Part shown: piece by piece, positions 56,803-64,000 of the stretch
How the letters are laid out: each line of letters begins with the position of its first letter
How positions within the stretch are numbered: the stretch's first letter is position 1
From: Snodgrassella sp945267035
GTDB lineage: Bacteria; Pseudomonadota; Gammaproteobacteria; Burkholderiales; Neisseriaceae
Length of the DNA stretch: 64,000 bases
Direction of reading: 5' to 3'
Assembly: GCF_026535915.1 (NCBI RefSeq)
Contig: NZ_JAFNPF010000001.1
Coordinates: forward strand, 248,001-312,000
Notes under the pieces: generated by a model
Databases searched by the model: none
What the model was told of the DNA's origin: nothing
Seen by the model: the letters and a program-made list of their open reading frames with translations, nothing else
Made by a program: the position numbers and the translations under genes

Positions 56803-58185
56803 TTATGAAGCAGTGGCATGCGGGTGAACCGCTTGACCAGATTTGCGTATTTGCATCATTTTTTCCTGTAACTTTAGATGTTCAGGATTATTTAATTCTA
56901 GTAATAGTTGCTGTAAGGCTTGTAGCAGATTGCTTGACCAGAAGCGACCCGATGGCGTTAAGCGGAAACAATGGTCATCGCTGACCAATAAACCTGACTG
57001 TTGCCATTGTTCAATCAGCGGATTGAGTAGGGTGCTTTGGGTAGTCAGGGCTGGTAACTCTACCCGTCCTCGCTCAATTCCGGCTTGTAACTGATAAAGC
57101 CAATCCCCCAATAAGGATTGACCAGTAAGCATCATCAATGGTTTTTTGCCTTGTTGCAGTTGAGCATAATATTCTGCTAAATCTCGTTGCAGCATAAAGG
57201 ACTGACCATCTAGGCGCCCACCGGCACCTGAACCAAAAGCAAAGAAATCAGCACCCTGTTTGATGAGTAGATTATATAAATTGCGCTCACGCGTGGTTTT
57301 ACCCCAGTGGCTGTTACTTAATTGCGTCCAGCCCCGACGATATAAGTAATCTGCACCTTGTAGATAAAAATCTCGTCTTGCTGCCACGGAAGGCAGTTCA
57401 AGCTGCTTATTTTCAACACGTTTGGCCAATGGTGTACTTGAAAGCAGATTCAAGGCATACAAATCTACGCCATCCAATGGCAAATCTGCAGCGATTTCTA
57501 AATCTGTTTGCCAGCTTTGTGTGGTTTGACCGGGTAAACCAAACATGAGATCACAAACCAAGGCAACACTGTCTTTTAGCGCAATTCGTTCGAATGTTTC
57601 AATAATTTCTTCGCGGGCGGATAAGCGACCCAGTTTTTTGCGGATGGCTGTATCAAAAGTCTGAATGCCTATGGAAAATCGGTTTGCTCCAGCAGCAATA
57701 TAACTGTCTGTTCTGGCTTCATCAAAATCAGTAATCCGTCCTTCAATGGTGATTTCACAGTCAGGAGCCAAGGGTAAAGATTGTTTCAATAGTTTGATGA
57801 CTCGAGCCAGTTGACCTGCAGGCAATGCAGAAGGGGTTCCCCCGCCAAAATACACAGCATGAATTGGTGCTGACTGGATGGCCGGATTATTCATTTCCAA
57901 AGCAATTTCGTTCAGTAGAGCATCGATATAGGCTTCAGTATCAAATTTACGCAGCAAATTTTGATAAAACCCGCAGAATTGACAATGGGTATCACAAAAG
58001 GGAATATGAATATAAATCAGTCTTTTGTTGCCCGTTAAAGAGGTTTGCTGTAATAATTGCCAATTTGCTTCCATCTTTTCAGCGGGCACAGGCATACTGG
58101 CTCGCAATGGCATGACTGCCCATCTATTCTGAAAAGGTAAGTCGGCGTTTGCGGCATAAAAACGGCTTAGATCCAATGATTTCAT
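56803..58185 (-). CDS. hutW: HutW/ChuW-like radical SAM heme-degrading enzyme
   Basis: This 460-residue radical SAM protein resembles the coproporphyrinogen III dehydrogenase (HemN) group but belongs with HutW/ChuW, enzymes that open the heme ring and release iron without oxygen. The [4Fe-4S] motif is C64-xxx-C68-xx-C71-G (CDTHCQFCG), followed by YFGGGTPSAL (about 112-121) for SAM binding. The C-terminal HemN-type domain spans about 380-440. It is the first gene of hutW-hutX-chuY-like. A Fur-box match ends 36 bp upstream of its start codon, so iron starvation should induce it. The ribosome site is weak. Confidence 0.88.
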   Translation of the reverse strand: MKSLDLSRFYAANADLPFQNRWAVMPLRASMPVPAEKMEANWQLLQQTSLTGNKRLIYIHIPFCDTHCQFCGFYQNLLRKFDTEAYIDALLNEIALEMNNPAIQSAPIHAVYFGGGTPSALPAGQLARVIKLLKQSLPLAPDCEITIEGRITDFDEARTDSYIAAGANRFSIGIQTFDTAIRKKLGRLSAREEIIETFERIALKDSVALVCDLMFGLPGQTTQSWQTDLEIAADLPLDGVDLYALNLLSSTPLAKRVENKQLELPSVAARRDFYLQGADYLYRRGWTQLSNSHWGKTTRERNLYNLLIKQGADFFAFGSGAGGRLDGQSFMLQRDLAEYYAQLQQGKKPLMMLTGQSLLGDWLYQLQAGIERGRVELPALTTQSTLLNPLIEQWQQSGLLVSDDHCFRLTPSGRFWSSNLLQALQQLLLELNNPEHLKLQEKMMQIRKSGQAVHPHATAS

Positions 58186-58220
58186 AGCTTAGATATATTT
58201 TTGATGGCTGCAAGATTAAA

Positions 58221-58235
58221 TAATAATTATTATCA
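58221..58235. promoter_or_regulatory. Fur box of the heme-degradation operon
   Basis: TAATAATTATTATCA matches the 7-1-7 Fur consensus at 13 of 14 positions and sits inside a longer AT palindrome. It is 36-50 bp upstream of the hutW start. Confidence 0.75.
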
Positions 58236-58757
58236 TATGGCAATGGTTTTACGGCAGTTACCAGCGTGATTCAGCAGTTTATTGATGCAGGTCAATAAGC
58301 TTTGAAGATATAAAACAGACCACTGACTCTGGATGTTATTGAAGTATTCAATCTAAAAAAATTCTTGAATCGATCACTATTTGATGACATAAAATTTTCC
58401 AGAAATGGTTTTTATTCTGGTGAAAATAGTTGATCAAATAATATGCACCATTGAATTTCAGCACATCCACTAACGAACTGTGTCTGGATTGGTATTATTG
58501 TATCACCTTTACATTAATGTAAATTTATAAATTTCTGCCCAAGCTCGTGTTGTGCTAGCTTAAACGTGTCCAAAATGACATTTGATAATAAATTGCTTTA
58601 TGAAGATTTAACTGTATTATTTGAATTAATCTGCTTAATGTAATGCTGTTGCAGGCGAAGATGCTTTTATGCTTGTGTTATTTGGATTTGAAGTTATGTG
58701 TATGAGGAATAGATGTTTACTATTTTAGATATTGTGGCAGTAGTTTGATGGCTAAAA
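58236..58757. other. Intergenic stretch between the heme operon and glmS
   Basis: No gene or RNA is seen in about 520 bp; the sequence is AT-rich with stops in all frames. Confidence 0.45.
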
Positions 58758-58787
58758 AAATTCCCTATTGTTTGGCATAGGGAATTT
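58758..58787 (-). terminator. Probable terminator of glmS
   Basis: A perfect 11-bp stem AAATTCCCTAT/ATAGGGAATTT (58758-58768, 58777-58787) followed by a T-run on the minus strand, 57 bp past the glmS stop. Confidence 0.75.
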
Positions 58788-58844
58788 ATTTTAGCTTTTA
58801 GCTGAAATTCAGAACTCATTTTACGCTTTTAGCTTGAATTTATT

Positions 58845-60686
58845 TTACTCAACCGTGACTGATTTGGCCAGATTGCGTGGTTTATCCACATCGGTGCCAC
58901 GGGCTAGTGCGGTGTGGTAAGCCAATAGTTGTACGGGGATGGTGTGGACGATGGGGGAAAGTACGCCCATATGGCGCGGAGTGCGGATTACGTGCACACC
59001 TTCGCCGGCGGTAAATTCACTATCCAAATCGGTAAACACAAAGAGTTCTCCACCACGGGCAGCTACTTCTTGCATATTGGCTTTGACTTTTTCCAGCAAG
59101 CTGTCGTTTGGCGCGATCACAACAACGGGCATATTCTGGTCGACCAGTGCCAGCGGACCGTGTTTAAGTTCACCAGCAGGATAGGCTTCGGCATGAATAT
59201 AGGTGATTTCTTTTAGTTTCAGTGCACCTTCTAGGGCGATAGGGTAGTGGATACCGCGGCCGAGAAAGAGGGCGTTGTTTTTGGCAGCAAACTGGTTTGC
59301 CCAGCTGGCGATCTGAGGTTCGAGATTAAGTACGTGCTGTATGCTGCCAGGCAGCAGGCGCAATTCGCTGGTGTATTGCTCCTCTGCGGCAGGGGTAACC
59401 AATCCGCGCATTTTACCTAGCGTTACAGCCAGCCCGAACAGTGCCACCAGTTGGGTAGTGAAGGCTTTGGTAGAGGCAACGCCAATTTCAGCACCAGCAC
59501 GGGTATACAGTACCAGCTCGCTTTCGCGTGGTAAGGCAGATTCCATGACGTTGCAAATAGATAGGCTATGCTGCATGCCCAAAGACTGGGCATATTTGAG
59601 CGCTTCCATGGTGTCGAGGGTCTCACCAGACTGGGAGATGGTAATCACCAATTGTTCAGGATCGGCAATAACTTTGCGGTAGCGGTATTCGCTGGCAATT
59701 TCGACATCGGTAGGCATTTGGGCGATGGCTTCAAACCAGTAGCGCGCGGTCAAGGCAGCGTAGTATGAGGTGCCACAGGCAAGAATTTTGATGCTGCGGA
59801 TGCGTTGGAAGATATCGGCTGCGTTGGTGCCGAAGTTTTCCGGTTCAAAGCCTCCAACTAAAAATACTTCGGCGGTATCGGTGATGGCTTTAGGCTGCTC
59901 GTGAATTTCTTTTTGCATAAAATGGCTGTACAGACCCAATTCCAGCGAAGCGAGAGACAGCTCGGACATTTTGATTTCGCGCTCTACCGGCTGCTGCTGT
60001 TTGTCGAGCAGGATATCAATACCTTGGGTGGAAAGTTGGACGATATCGCCGTCTTCTAAGAAGACAACACGACGGGTATAGGCGATAACGGCAGAGACGT
60101 CAGAAGCGATAAAGCTTTCATCATCACCCAGTGCAACTAATAATGGGCAACCCATACGCGCAGCCACGAGTTTATCGGGATTATCGCGGGCGATGACGCC
60201 GATGGCGTAAGCCCCCTGAAAATGCTGACAAGCGTTTTGTACGGCTTGGAATAGGTTACCGTCACTGCTATGCGTGTATTCGTAATGGATGCTGTGGGCG
60301 ATGACTTCGGTATCGGTTTGTGAGGTAAATTGATATCCCAGTTCTTGCAGTCGGGTGCGTTCGCTTTCGAAATTTTCGATGATGCCGTTATGCACAATAG
60401 CGATCAGGTCATTTGAAATGTGCGGGTGGGCATTAGGCTCGGTGACGCCACCATGGGTAGCCCAACGGGTGTGTCCGATACCCAGACTACCCTTTAGTCC
60501 AGCTGCGTGGGCGGCTTGTTCCATAAGTTTGACGCGACCAACGCGACGTACGCGTTCGATGCCATTAGCTGTCCAAACGGCGATGCCGGATGAGTCATAA
60601 CCGCGATATTCCAGCCGTTCCAGACCGCTGGTAAGAAATTCGACAACTTTGTCTTGGGCGCGAATAGCGCCGACTATACCACACAT
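58845..60686 (-). CDS. glmS: Glutamine-fructose-6-phosphate aminotransferase GlmS
   Basis: This 613-residue enzyme makes glucosamine-6-phosphate, the first committed step to UDP-GlcNAc for peptidoglycan and lipopolysaccharide. Cys2 (MCGIVGA) is the N-terminal nucleophile of the class II glutamine amidotransferase domain. Two SIS domains follow (about 285-425 and 460-595), and the C-terminus ends KPRNLAKSVTVE as usual. AAAGGAT precedes the ATG. No glmU is adjacent. The upstream sequence shows no glmS ribozyme, as expected outside Firmicutes. Confidence 0.98.
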   Translation of the reverse strand: MCGIVGAIRAQDKVVEFLTSGLERLEYRGYDSSGIAVWTANGIERVRRVGRVKLMEQAAHAAGLKGSLGIGHTRWATHGGVTEPNAHPHISNDLIAIVHNGIIENFESERTRLQELGYQFTSQTDTEVIAHSIHYEYTHSSDGNLFQAVQNACQHFQGAYAIGVIARDNPDKLVAARMGCPLLVALGDDESFIASDVSAVIAYTRRVVFLEDGDIVQLSTQGIDILLDKQQQPVEREIKMSELSLASLELGLYSHFMQKEIHEQPKAITDTAEVFLVGGFEPENFGTNAADIFQRIRSIKILACGTSYYAALTARYWFEAIAQMPTDVEIASEYRYRKVIADPEQLVITISQSGETLDTMEALKYAQSLGMQHSLSICNVMESALPRESELVLYTRAGAEIGVASTKAFTTQLVALFGLAVTLGKMRGLVTPAAEEQYTSELRLLPGSIQHVLNLEPQIASWANQFAAKNNALFLGRGIHYPIALEGALKLKEITYIHAEAYPAGELKHGPLALVDQNMPVVVIAPNDSLLEKVKANMQEVAARGGELFVFTDLDSEFTAGEGVHVIRTPRHMGVLSPIVHTIPVQLLAYHTALARGTDVDKPRNLAKSVTVE

Positions 60687-60883
60687 GTTTTATCCTTTGA
60701 CTGTGCAAATGGTCACGATCCTGATTAAGGATGGTTTTGCTGAAAAATTCAGCTCTTGCTTTTATTTCGCTATGCAGACCACTGCTCTGGTATTGCTGGT
60801 TTCATTCTAAAAGGGTAATTGTAATGGAAAAGCACGTTTTGCACAGTAGCTCTACCTATTCTTAATGTTGATTTGCTTATTTC

Positions 60884-61159
60884 CTAGCTTGGCAGCAGTT
60901 GTATGGGAATGGTTTTAGGCATTTTTGCGGCAATTCGATAAATTTTTTTCACTCCAGGCGGGCAGGAGAAACAATCGCTGCAATTGGCTGTTGAACAACT
61001 TTCATCGTTTAGATTTATTTGCTCTATGGTGCCTTTTTGCAACCAGAATGTCAGCATCTGTTCCATGGCGCTTTCCTGCACCTGAAAGTGTCGAGCCAGA
61101 TCTTGCAAATTGGCCTGTCCTTTGCTGACCAGATAGTCTCTAATGGCGGTGATGAGCAT
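60884..61159 (-). CDS. feoC: FeoC-like regulator/accessory protein
   Basis: This 91-residue protein starts with a winged-helix domain (LITAIRDYLVSKGQANLQ, residues 2-19) of the FeoC type. It has a Cys-rich loop, CSTANCSDCFSC (about residues 54-65), which in FeoC proteins can hold a [4Fe-4S] cluster. It follows feoB by 148 bp on the same strand. FeoC is thought to stabilise FeoB or act as an iron-sensing regulator. I start at the ATG at 61159; an upstream TTG at 61183 would add eight residues. Confidence 0.85.
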   Translation of the reverse strand: MLITAIRDYLVSKGQANLQDLARHFQVQESAMEQMLTFWLQKGTIEQINLNDESCSTANCSDCFSCPPGVKKIYRIAAKMPKTIPIQLLPS

Positions 61160-61229
61160 CGAAATTAAGTTCCTGTGCTGCAATGTTTTGGATAGTGGAT
61201 TTATATTGGTTAGGGATCTTTCGTGGTGA

Positions 61230-61273
61230 CCATACAGATGGTGGTTAATTTGCTAAGATCACTATCTGTATGG
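61230..61273. promoter_or_regulatory. Hairpin between feoB and feoC
   Basis: CCATACAGAT and ATCTGTATGG (61230-61239, 61264-61273) form a 10-bp perfect stem around a 24-nt loop in the feoB-feoC gap. It may set the feoC level or protect mRNA; there is no T tail. Confidence 0.4.
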
Positions 61274-61307
61274 GTAAATGTTGAGTAAGTCACGGTAAAT
61301 TATGGTT

Positions 61308-63623
61308 TTAATGGCAACAATTGTCAGGGTTGGGGTGTTGCGAAGGCCGCTGTAGGGTTGGCTGGCGCGGACCGATCATTTTCATCGCGGTAATCAATAA
61401 GATAAATAACAGGCTTATGGTGCCTAAGATATAGATGGCCGATTTCGATTCACTGATCCAATAAGATTGGTAATAAAAGGTTGCGCATGTCCAGCCAATG
61501 AAGAATGTCCAACCAGCAACAAACAGCATCCAGCGCCAGCCGGCTTCACGATAGATGGTACCTAATGCAGCTGCACAAGGTGTATAAAGCAGGATAAAGA
61601 TGAGATAAGCCATGGCAGCATGATTATTGCTGAAGGATTTTTCCATTTTGGAAACAGTGCCCGTTGATATTTCAAGCTCTTCCTGCACACTGGCTAAATC
61701 TTCGTTTACTGCGCTTATGCCGAGCGGATCCAATACAGAATCTTTGAGTTTAGCTAAATTTTCTGGAATGGTTTTAAATGCTTTGCTTACACCTTCAATG
61801 AAGTTAAATGTCTCGTTAGAGCTGTCTTCAGTTTCCATCGAATAAAGGGAATTGAGTGTGGCTATAACGGCTTCTTTAGCAAATATGCCGGTAAATATGC
61901 CCACTGTGGCGGGCCAGTTGTGTTCATTGATTCCCATTGGTTGGAAAACGGGGGTGATTTTTTTGCTGGTGACGGCGAGGATAGAGCGGTCGCTGTTGTT
62001 GTGACCGAACGAGCCATCGGTACCTATTGAATTTAGCAGGCTTAAGATGGTGACCATGACAACGATGGCCTGACCAGCACGGAAGATAAACCCTTTGAGT
62101 CGTGACCAGGTCAGGTACAGCATGCCGCGCAGGGTAGGTAAGCGATAGGCAGGTAATTCCATGATGAATGGAGTGATAGCCCCCGGTAGCAGAGTGTGCT
62201 TGAGGATTAATCCGGTAATAATGGCGATGACGATGCCGAGCAGGTAAAGGCTGAATACAACTGTTGCGGCATTTTGGGGAAAGAAGATGGTGGCAAATAA
62301 GGTATAAACAGGTAGGCGTGCACCACAAGACATAAATGGAATCATGCAGATAGACATGAGACGATCGCGGGTAGACTCTAAGGTGCGGGTACCCATAATG
62401 GCAGGTACGCCACAACCAAAGCCAACGAGCATAGGTACAAATGCTTTGCCAGGTAAGCCGATGGCACGCATACCCCGATCAACAACCATGGCCGCGCGTG
62501 CCAAGTAACCTGAATCTTCTAACAAAGACAAGCATAGGAACATGGCCGCAATAACAGGAATAAAGGTGGCGACGGTTTGGATACCACTACCTATGCCATT
62601 GGCCAATATGGCGGTGAGCCAGGCGGGTGCATGTACGCTGTTGAGCAAATAGGAAAACCCATCGACAAAGATGGTAGCGAATAATACATCGAAGAAGTCT
62701 GTAAATACTGAACCGAATTTGACGGCCAACATAAACATGAGATACATCATCAGCAGAAAACAAGGAATCCCGGTAAATCGACCAAGGGTAAGATTGTCGA
62801 TCTTATCTGACAGGGATATATTCGCCTCGCGCGGTTTTTCAATGACCTGACGACAAAGCTGATCGATAGCTTCATAACGCGCACTGGCTAGAGCCACATC
62901 TATCTCATTGTTACACCATGCTGATAAATCGTGCTGACATTGATGCAATGTTGATGTTTCCGCAGGGGTGAGCTGGGTAGTTGCGCCATTTAATAGCAAC
63001 TCTATTAGTGACCATTGATTTAGCTGGTGGATAAAGCTATCCGCTGGCAGTTTGGCTAAATGTTGATGAATAATGCTGGTTTGTTTGTCACCTAAGGTAG
63101 CTATTTGGGTATTAGGCAGGATTGGGTTATGAATGACTTCACTCAAAACCTGCTCTAATTGATCCAAGCCGTTTTTTTTGGCGGCAGAAATGGGTACCAC
63201 GGGACAACCCAATTGTTGGGTTAGTTTGGCGATATTGATTTGTTCGCCCAAGTTTTTTAAAGCGTCCATCATGTTGAGGACGATGATCATTGGTCTTTGC
63301 AAATCTAACAGTTGAAAAGTCAGGTAAAGGCTGCGTTGCAGGTTGGTAGCATCAATGATGTTGACGATCAGGCTGTCAGGTTCATTCAATACAAACTCGC
63401 GCGCGATCAGCTCATCTTCAGAGGTGGCGATTTGCAGATTTTCGATGGCATACGTGCCGGGTAAATCAACAATATCAATAGACTGGTTGTTGATGTGCAT
63501 GCTACCGGTTTTGCGTTCGATGGTAACCCCTGGCCAGTTGCCAATGTGTTGGCGCGCGCCAGTTAGGGCATTAAATAGGGTGCTTTTGCCACAATTGGGG
63601 TTACCAATTAATGCTATTTTCAT
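61308..63623 (-). CDS. feoB: Ferrous iron transporter FeoB
   Basis: This 771-residue inner-membrane Fe2+ transporter has an N-terminal G domain with G1 GNPNCGKST (7-15), DLPG (G3), NMMD (G4) and a GDI-type helical spacer. The C-terminal part has about ten membrane segments, including the Gate motifs with PxxxxxRLPVY-like GARLPVYTLF and CPAALGTIYREAGW-like CAAALGTIYREAGW. The start overlaps the feoA stop (TAATG). The length is normal. Together with feoA and feoC it forms the Feo system for ferrous iron in low-oxygen conditions. Confidence 0.97.
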   Translation of the reverse strand: MKIALIGNPNCGKSTLFNALTGARQHIGNWPGVTIERKTGSMHINNQSIDIVDLPGTYAIENLQIATSEDELIAREFVLNEPDSLIVNIIDATNLQRSLYLTFQLLDLQRPMIIVLNMMDALKNLGEQINIAKLTQQLGCPVVPISAAKKNGLDQLEQVLSEVIHNPILPNTQIATLGDKQTSIIHQHLAKLPADSFIHQLNQWSLIELLLNGATTQLTPAETSTLHQCQHDLSAWCNNEIDVALASARYEAIDQLCRQVIEKPREANISLSDKIDNLTLGRFTGIPCFLLMMYLMFMLAVKFGSVFTDFFDVLFATIFVDGFSYLLNSVHAPAWLTAILANGIGSGIQTVATFIPVIAAMFLCLSLLEDSGYLARAAMVVDRGMRAIGLPGKAFVPMLVGFGCGVPAIMGTRTLESTRDRLMSICMIPFMSCGARLPVYTLFATIFFPQNAATVVFSLYLLGIVIAIITGLILKHTLLPGAITPFIMELPAYRLPTLRGMLYLTWSRLKGFIFRAGQAIVVMVTILSLLNSIGTDGSFGHNNSDRSILAVTSKKITPVFQPMGINEHNWPATVGIFTGIFAKEAVIATLNSLYSMETEDSSNETFNFIEGVSKAFKTIPENLAKLKDSVLDPLGISAVNEDLASVQEELEISTGTVSKMEKSFSNNHAAMAYLIFILLYTPCAAALGTIYREAGWRWMLFVAGWTFFIGWTCATFYYQSYWISESKSAIYILGTISLLFILLITAMKMIGPRQPTLQRPSQHPNPDNCCH

Positions 63624-63862
63624 TATTTAACTTTCACCACGCTAATTGCTCGGGCTTCTTGACGACGCAAGCATAGATTGAATCCACGGGTTCTGATCTC
63701 AAGAGGATCTCCTAACGGAGCCGTTCGGATCACGGTGACTTCGCTACCAGGGGTGATGCCCATGGCCAGCAGACGACGTCTGAACTGCTGTGATTCTGGA
63801 AGTAAGGAGTTGATGACGGCCGTTTGTCCAAGTGGAAGTTGATCCAGAGTTAGTGCTGACAC
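63623..63862 (-). CDS. feoA: FeoA protein
   Basis: This 79-residue SH3-like protein is FeoA, a small cytoplasmic partner of FeoB. Conserved features are LPLGQTAVI, RRLLAMGITPGSEVTVIR and ALGDPLEIRTRG-like APLGDPLEIRTRGF. It starts with GTG at 63862. It is the first gene of the feo operon and overlaps feoB by one base. Confidence 0.95.
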   Translation of the reverse strand: MSALTLDQLPLGQTAVINSLLPESQQFRRRLLAMGITPGSEVTVIRTAPLGDPLEIRTRGFNLCLRRQEARAISVVKVK

Positions 63863-63909
63863 AGTGGTTCACTTTCTTTATCTGGGGATGTAGTTTGTTT
63901 TTATTGGGA

Positions 63910-63930
63910 ATCATTCCTATTCGCAATGAT
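63910..63930 (-). promoter_or_regulatory. Possible feo operator (weak Fur-like dyad)
   Basis: ATCATT (63910-63915) and AATGAT (63925-63930) form a dyad 48-68 bp upstream of feoA. The best 15-mer matches the Fur 7-1-7 consensus at only 9 of 14 positions, so Fur control is plausible from gene content but not shown by the site. Confidence 0.35.
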
Positions 63931-64000
63931 ATGCAATTTACTGGTTAAGGTGGATATGATGTTCTCTAAAAACGGGTTATTAACTGTTTTGTCATGTCAA

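Noticed and set aside
58882..58890. Perfect DnaA box (TTATCCACA)
   Set aside because: It lies alone inside the glmS coding sequence; a single box in coding DNA is expected by chance.

Overview
The window reads as chromosome of a low-GC betaproteobacterium of the family Neisseriaceae, most like the bee-gut genus Snodgrassella. This rests on gene content and my memory of those genomes, not on a search. The pointers are an AmpD/ZipA-like/LigA/GalU block, a PilC/PilY1 pilus-tip adhesin, an unusually long LigA, the dnaA-dnaN-gyrB block opposed to rpmH-rnpA-yidD-yidC, and AT-rich spacers with many decayed genes. Gene density is ordinary in the housekeeping blocks and low in the accessory stretches around 6-12.6 kb, 18.4-19.5 kb, 26.1-27.5 kb, 34.4-35.1 kb, 48.2-48.9 kb and 51.9-54.2 kb.

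Layout. 1-1818: 3' part of pepN. 2.1-6.1 kb (minus): a five-gene periplasmic iron uptake operon (P19-like protein, cupredoxin, FTR1 permease, EfeO/imelysin protein, Tat-exported DyP peroxidase EfeB) behind a near-consensus Fur box. 6.2-12.6 kb: an accessory stretch with small unknown genes, an array of complementary repeats resembling a phage P4-type immunity RNA, a decayed gene, and a MerR regulator divergent from an MFS exporter. 12.6-18.4 kb: tRNA-Phe, ampD, zipA, ligA, galU. 19.1-22.4 kb: a degenerate tRNA-like sequence followed by a slipin gene and rtcB. 22.6-26.1 kb (minus): pilC. 27.5-34.4 kb: a type I restriction-modification locus (hsdM, hsdS, a wrecked AAA ATPase gene, hsdR). 35.2-43.2 kb: the replication-initiation and ribosome/membrane-insertion block. 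43.7-47.8 kb: an OmpA-type lipoprotein, cysS and a TPP-riboswitch thiM-thiE operon. 48-55.5 kb: rpmE, a decayed gene, a urea transporter, TerC, a flavodoxin, a lipoprotein flanked by 170-bp repeats, yaaA and yjdM. 55.6-58.2 kb (minus): hutW-hutX-chuY-like heme-opening operon behind a second Fur box. 58.8-63.9 kb (minus): glmS and feoA-feoB-feoC.

How it fits together. Three independent iron loci (Efe/Ftr-type, heme degradation by a radical-SAM enzyme, and Feo) share one 64-kb window, two of them with clear Fur boxes. This suits a host-associated microaerophile that switches iron sources. RNA damage and defence form a second theme: a slipin-RtcB pair with a tRNA-like sequence just upstream, and a type I R-M locus whose ATPase partner has died. 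The hsdS gene carries three identical 12-bp units encoding ELTA, a known kind of specificity switch. The strongest candidates for something undescribed are the tRNA-like element with its slipin-RtcB operon, and the P4-immunity-like repeat array at 7.9-8.1 kb.
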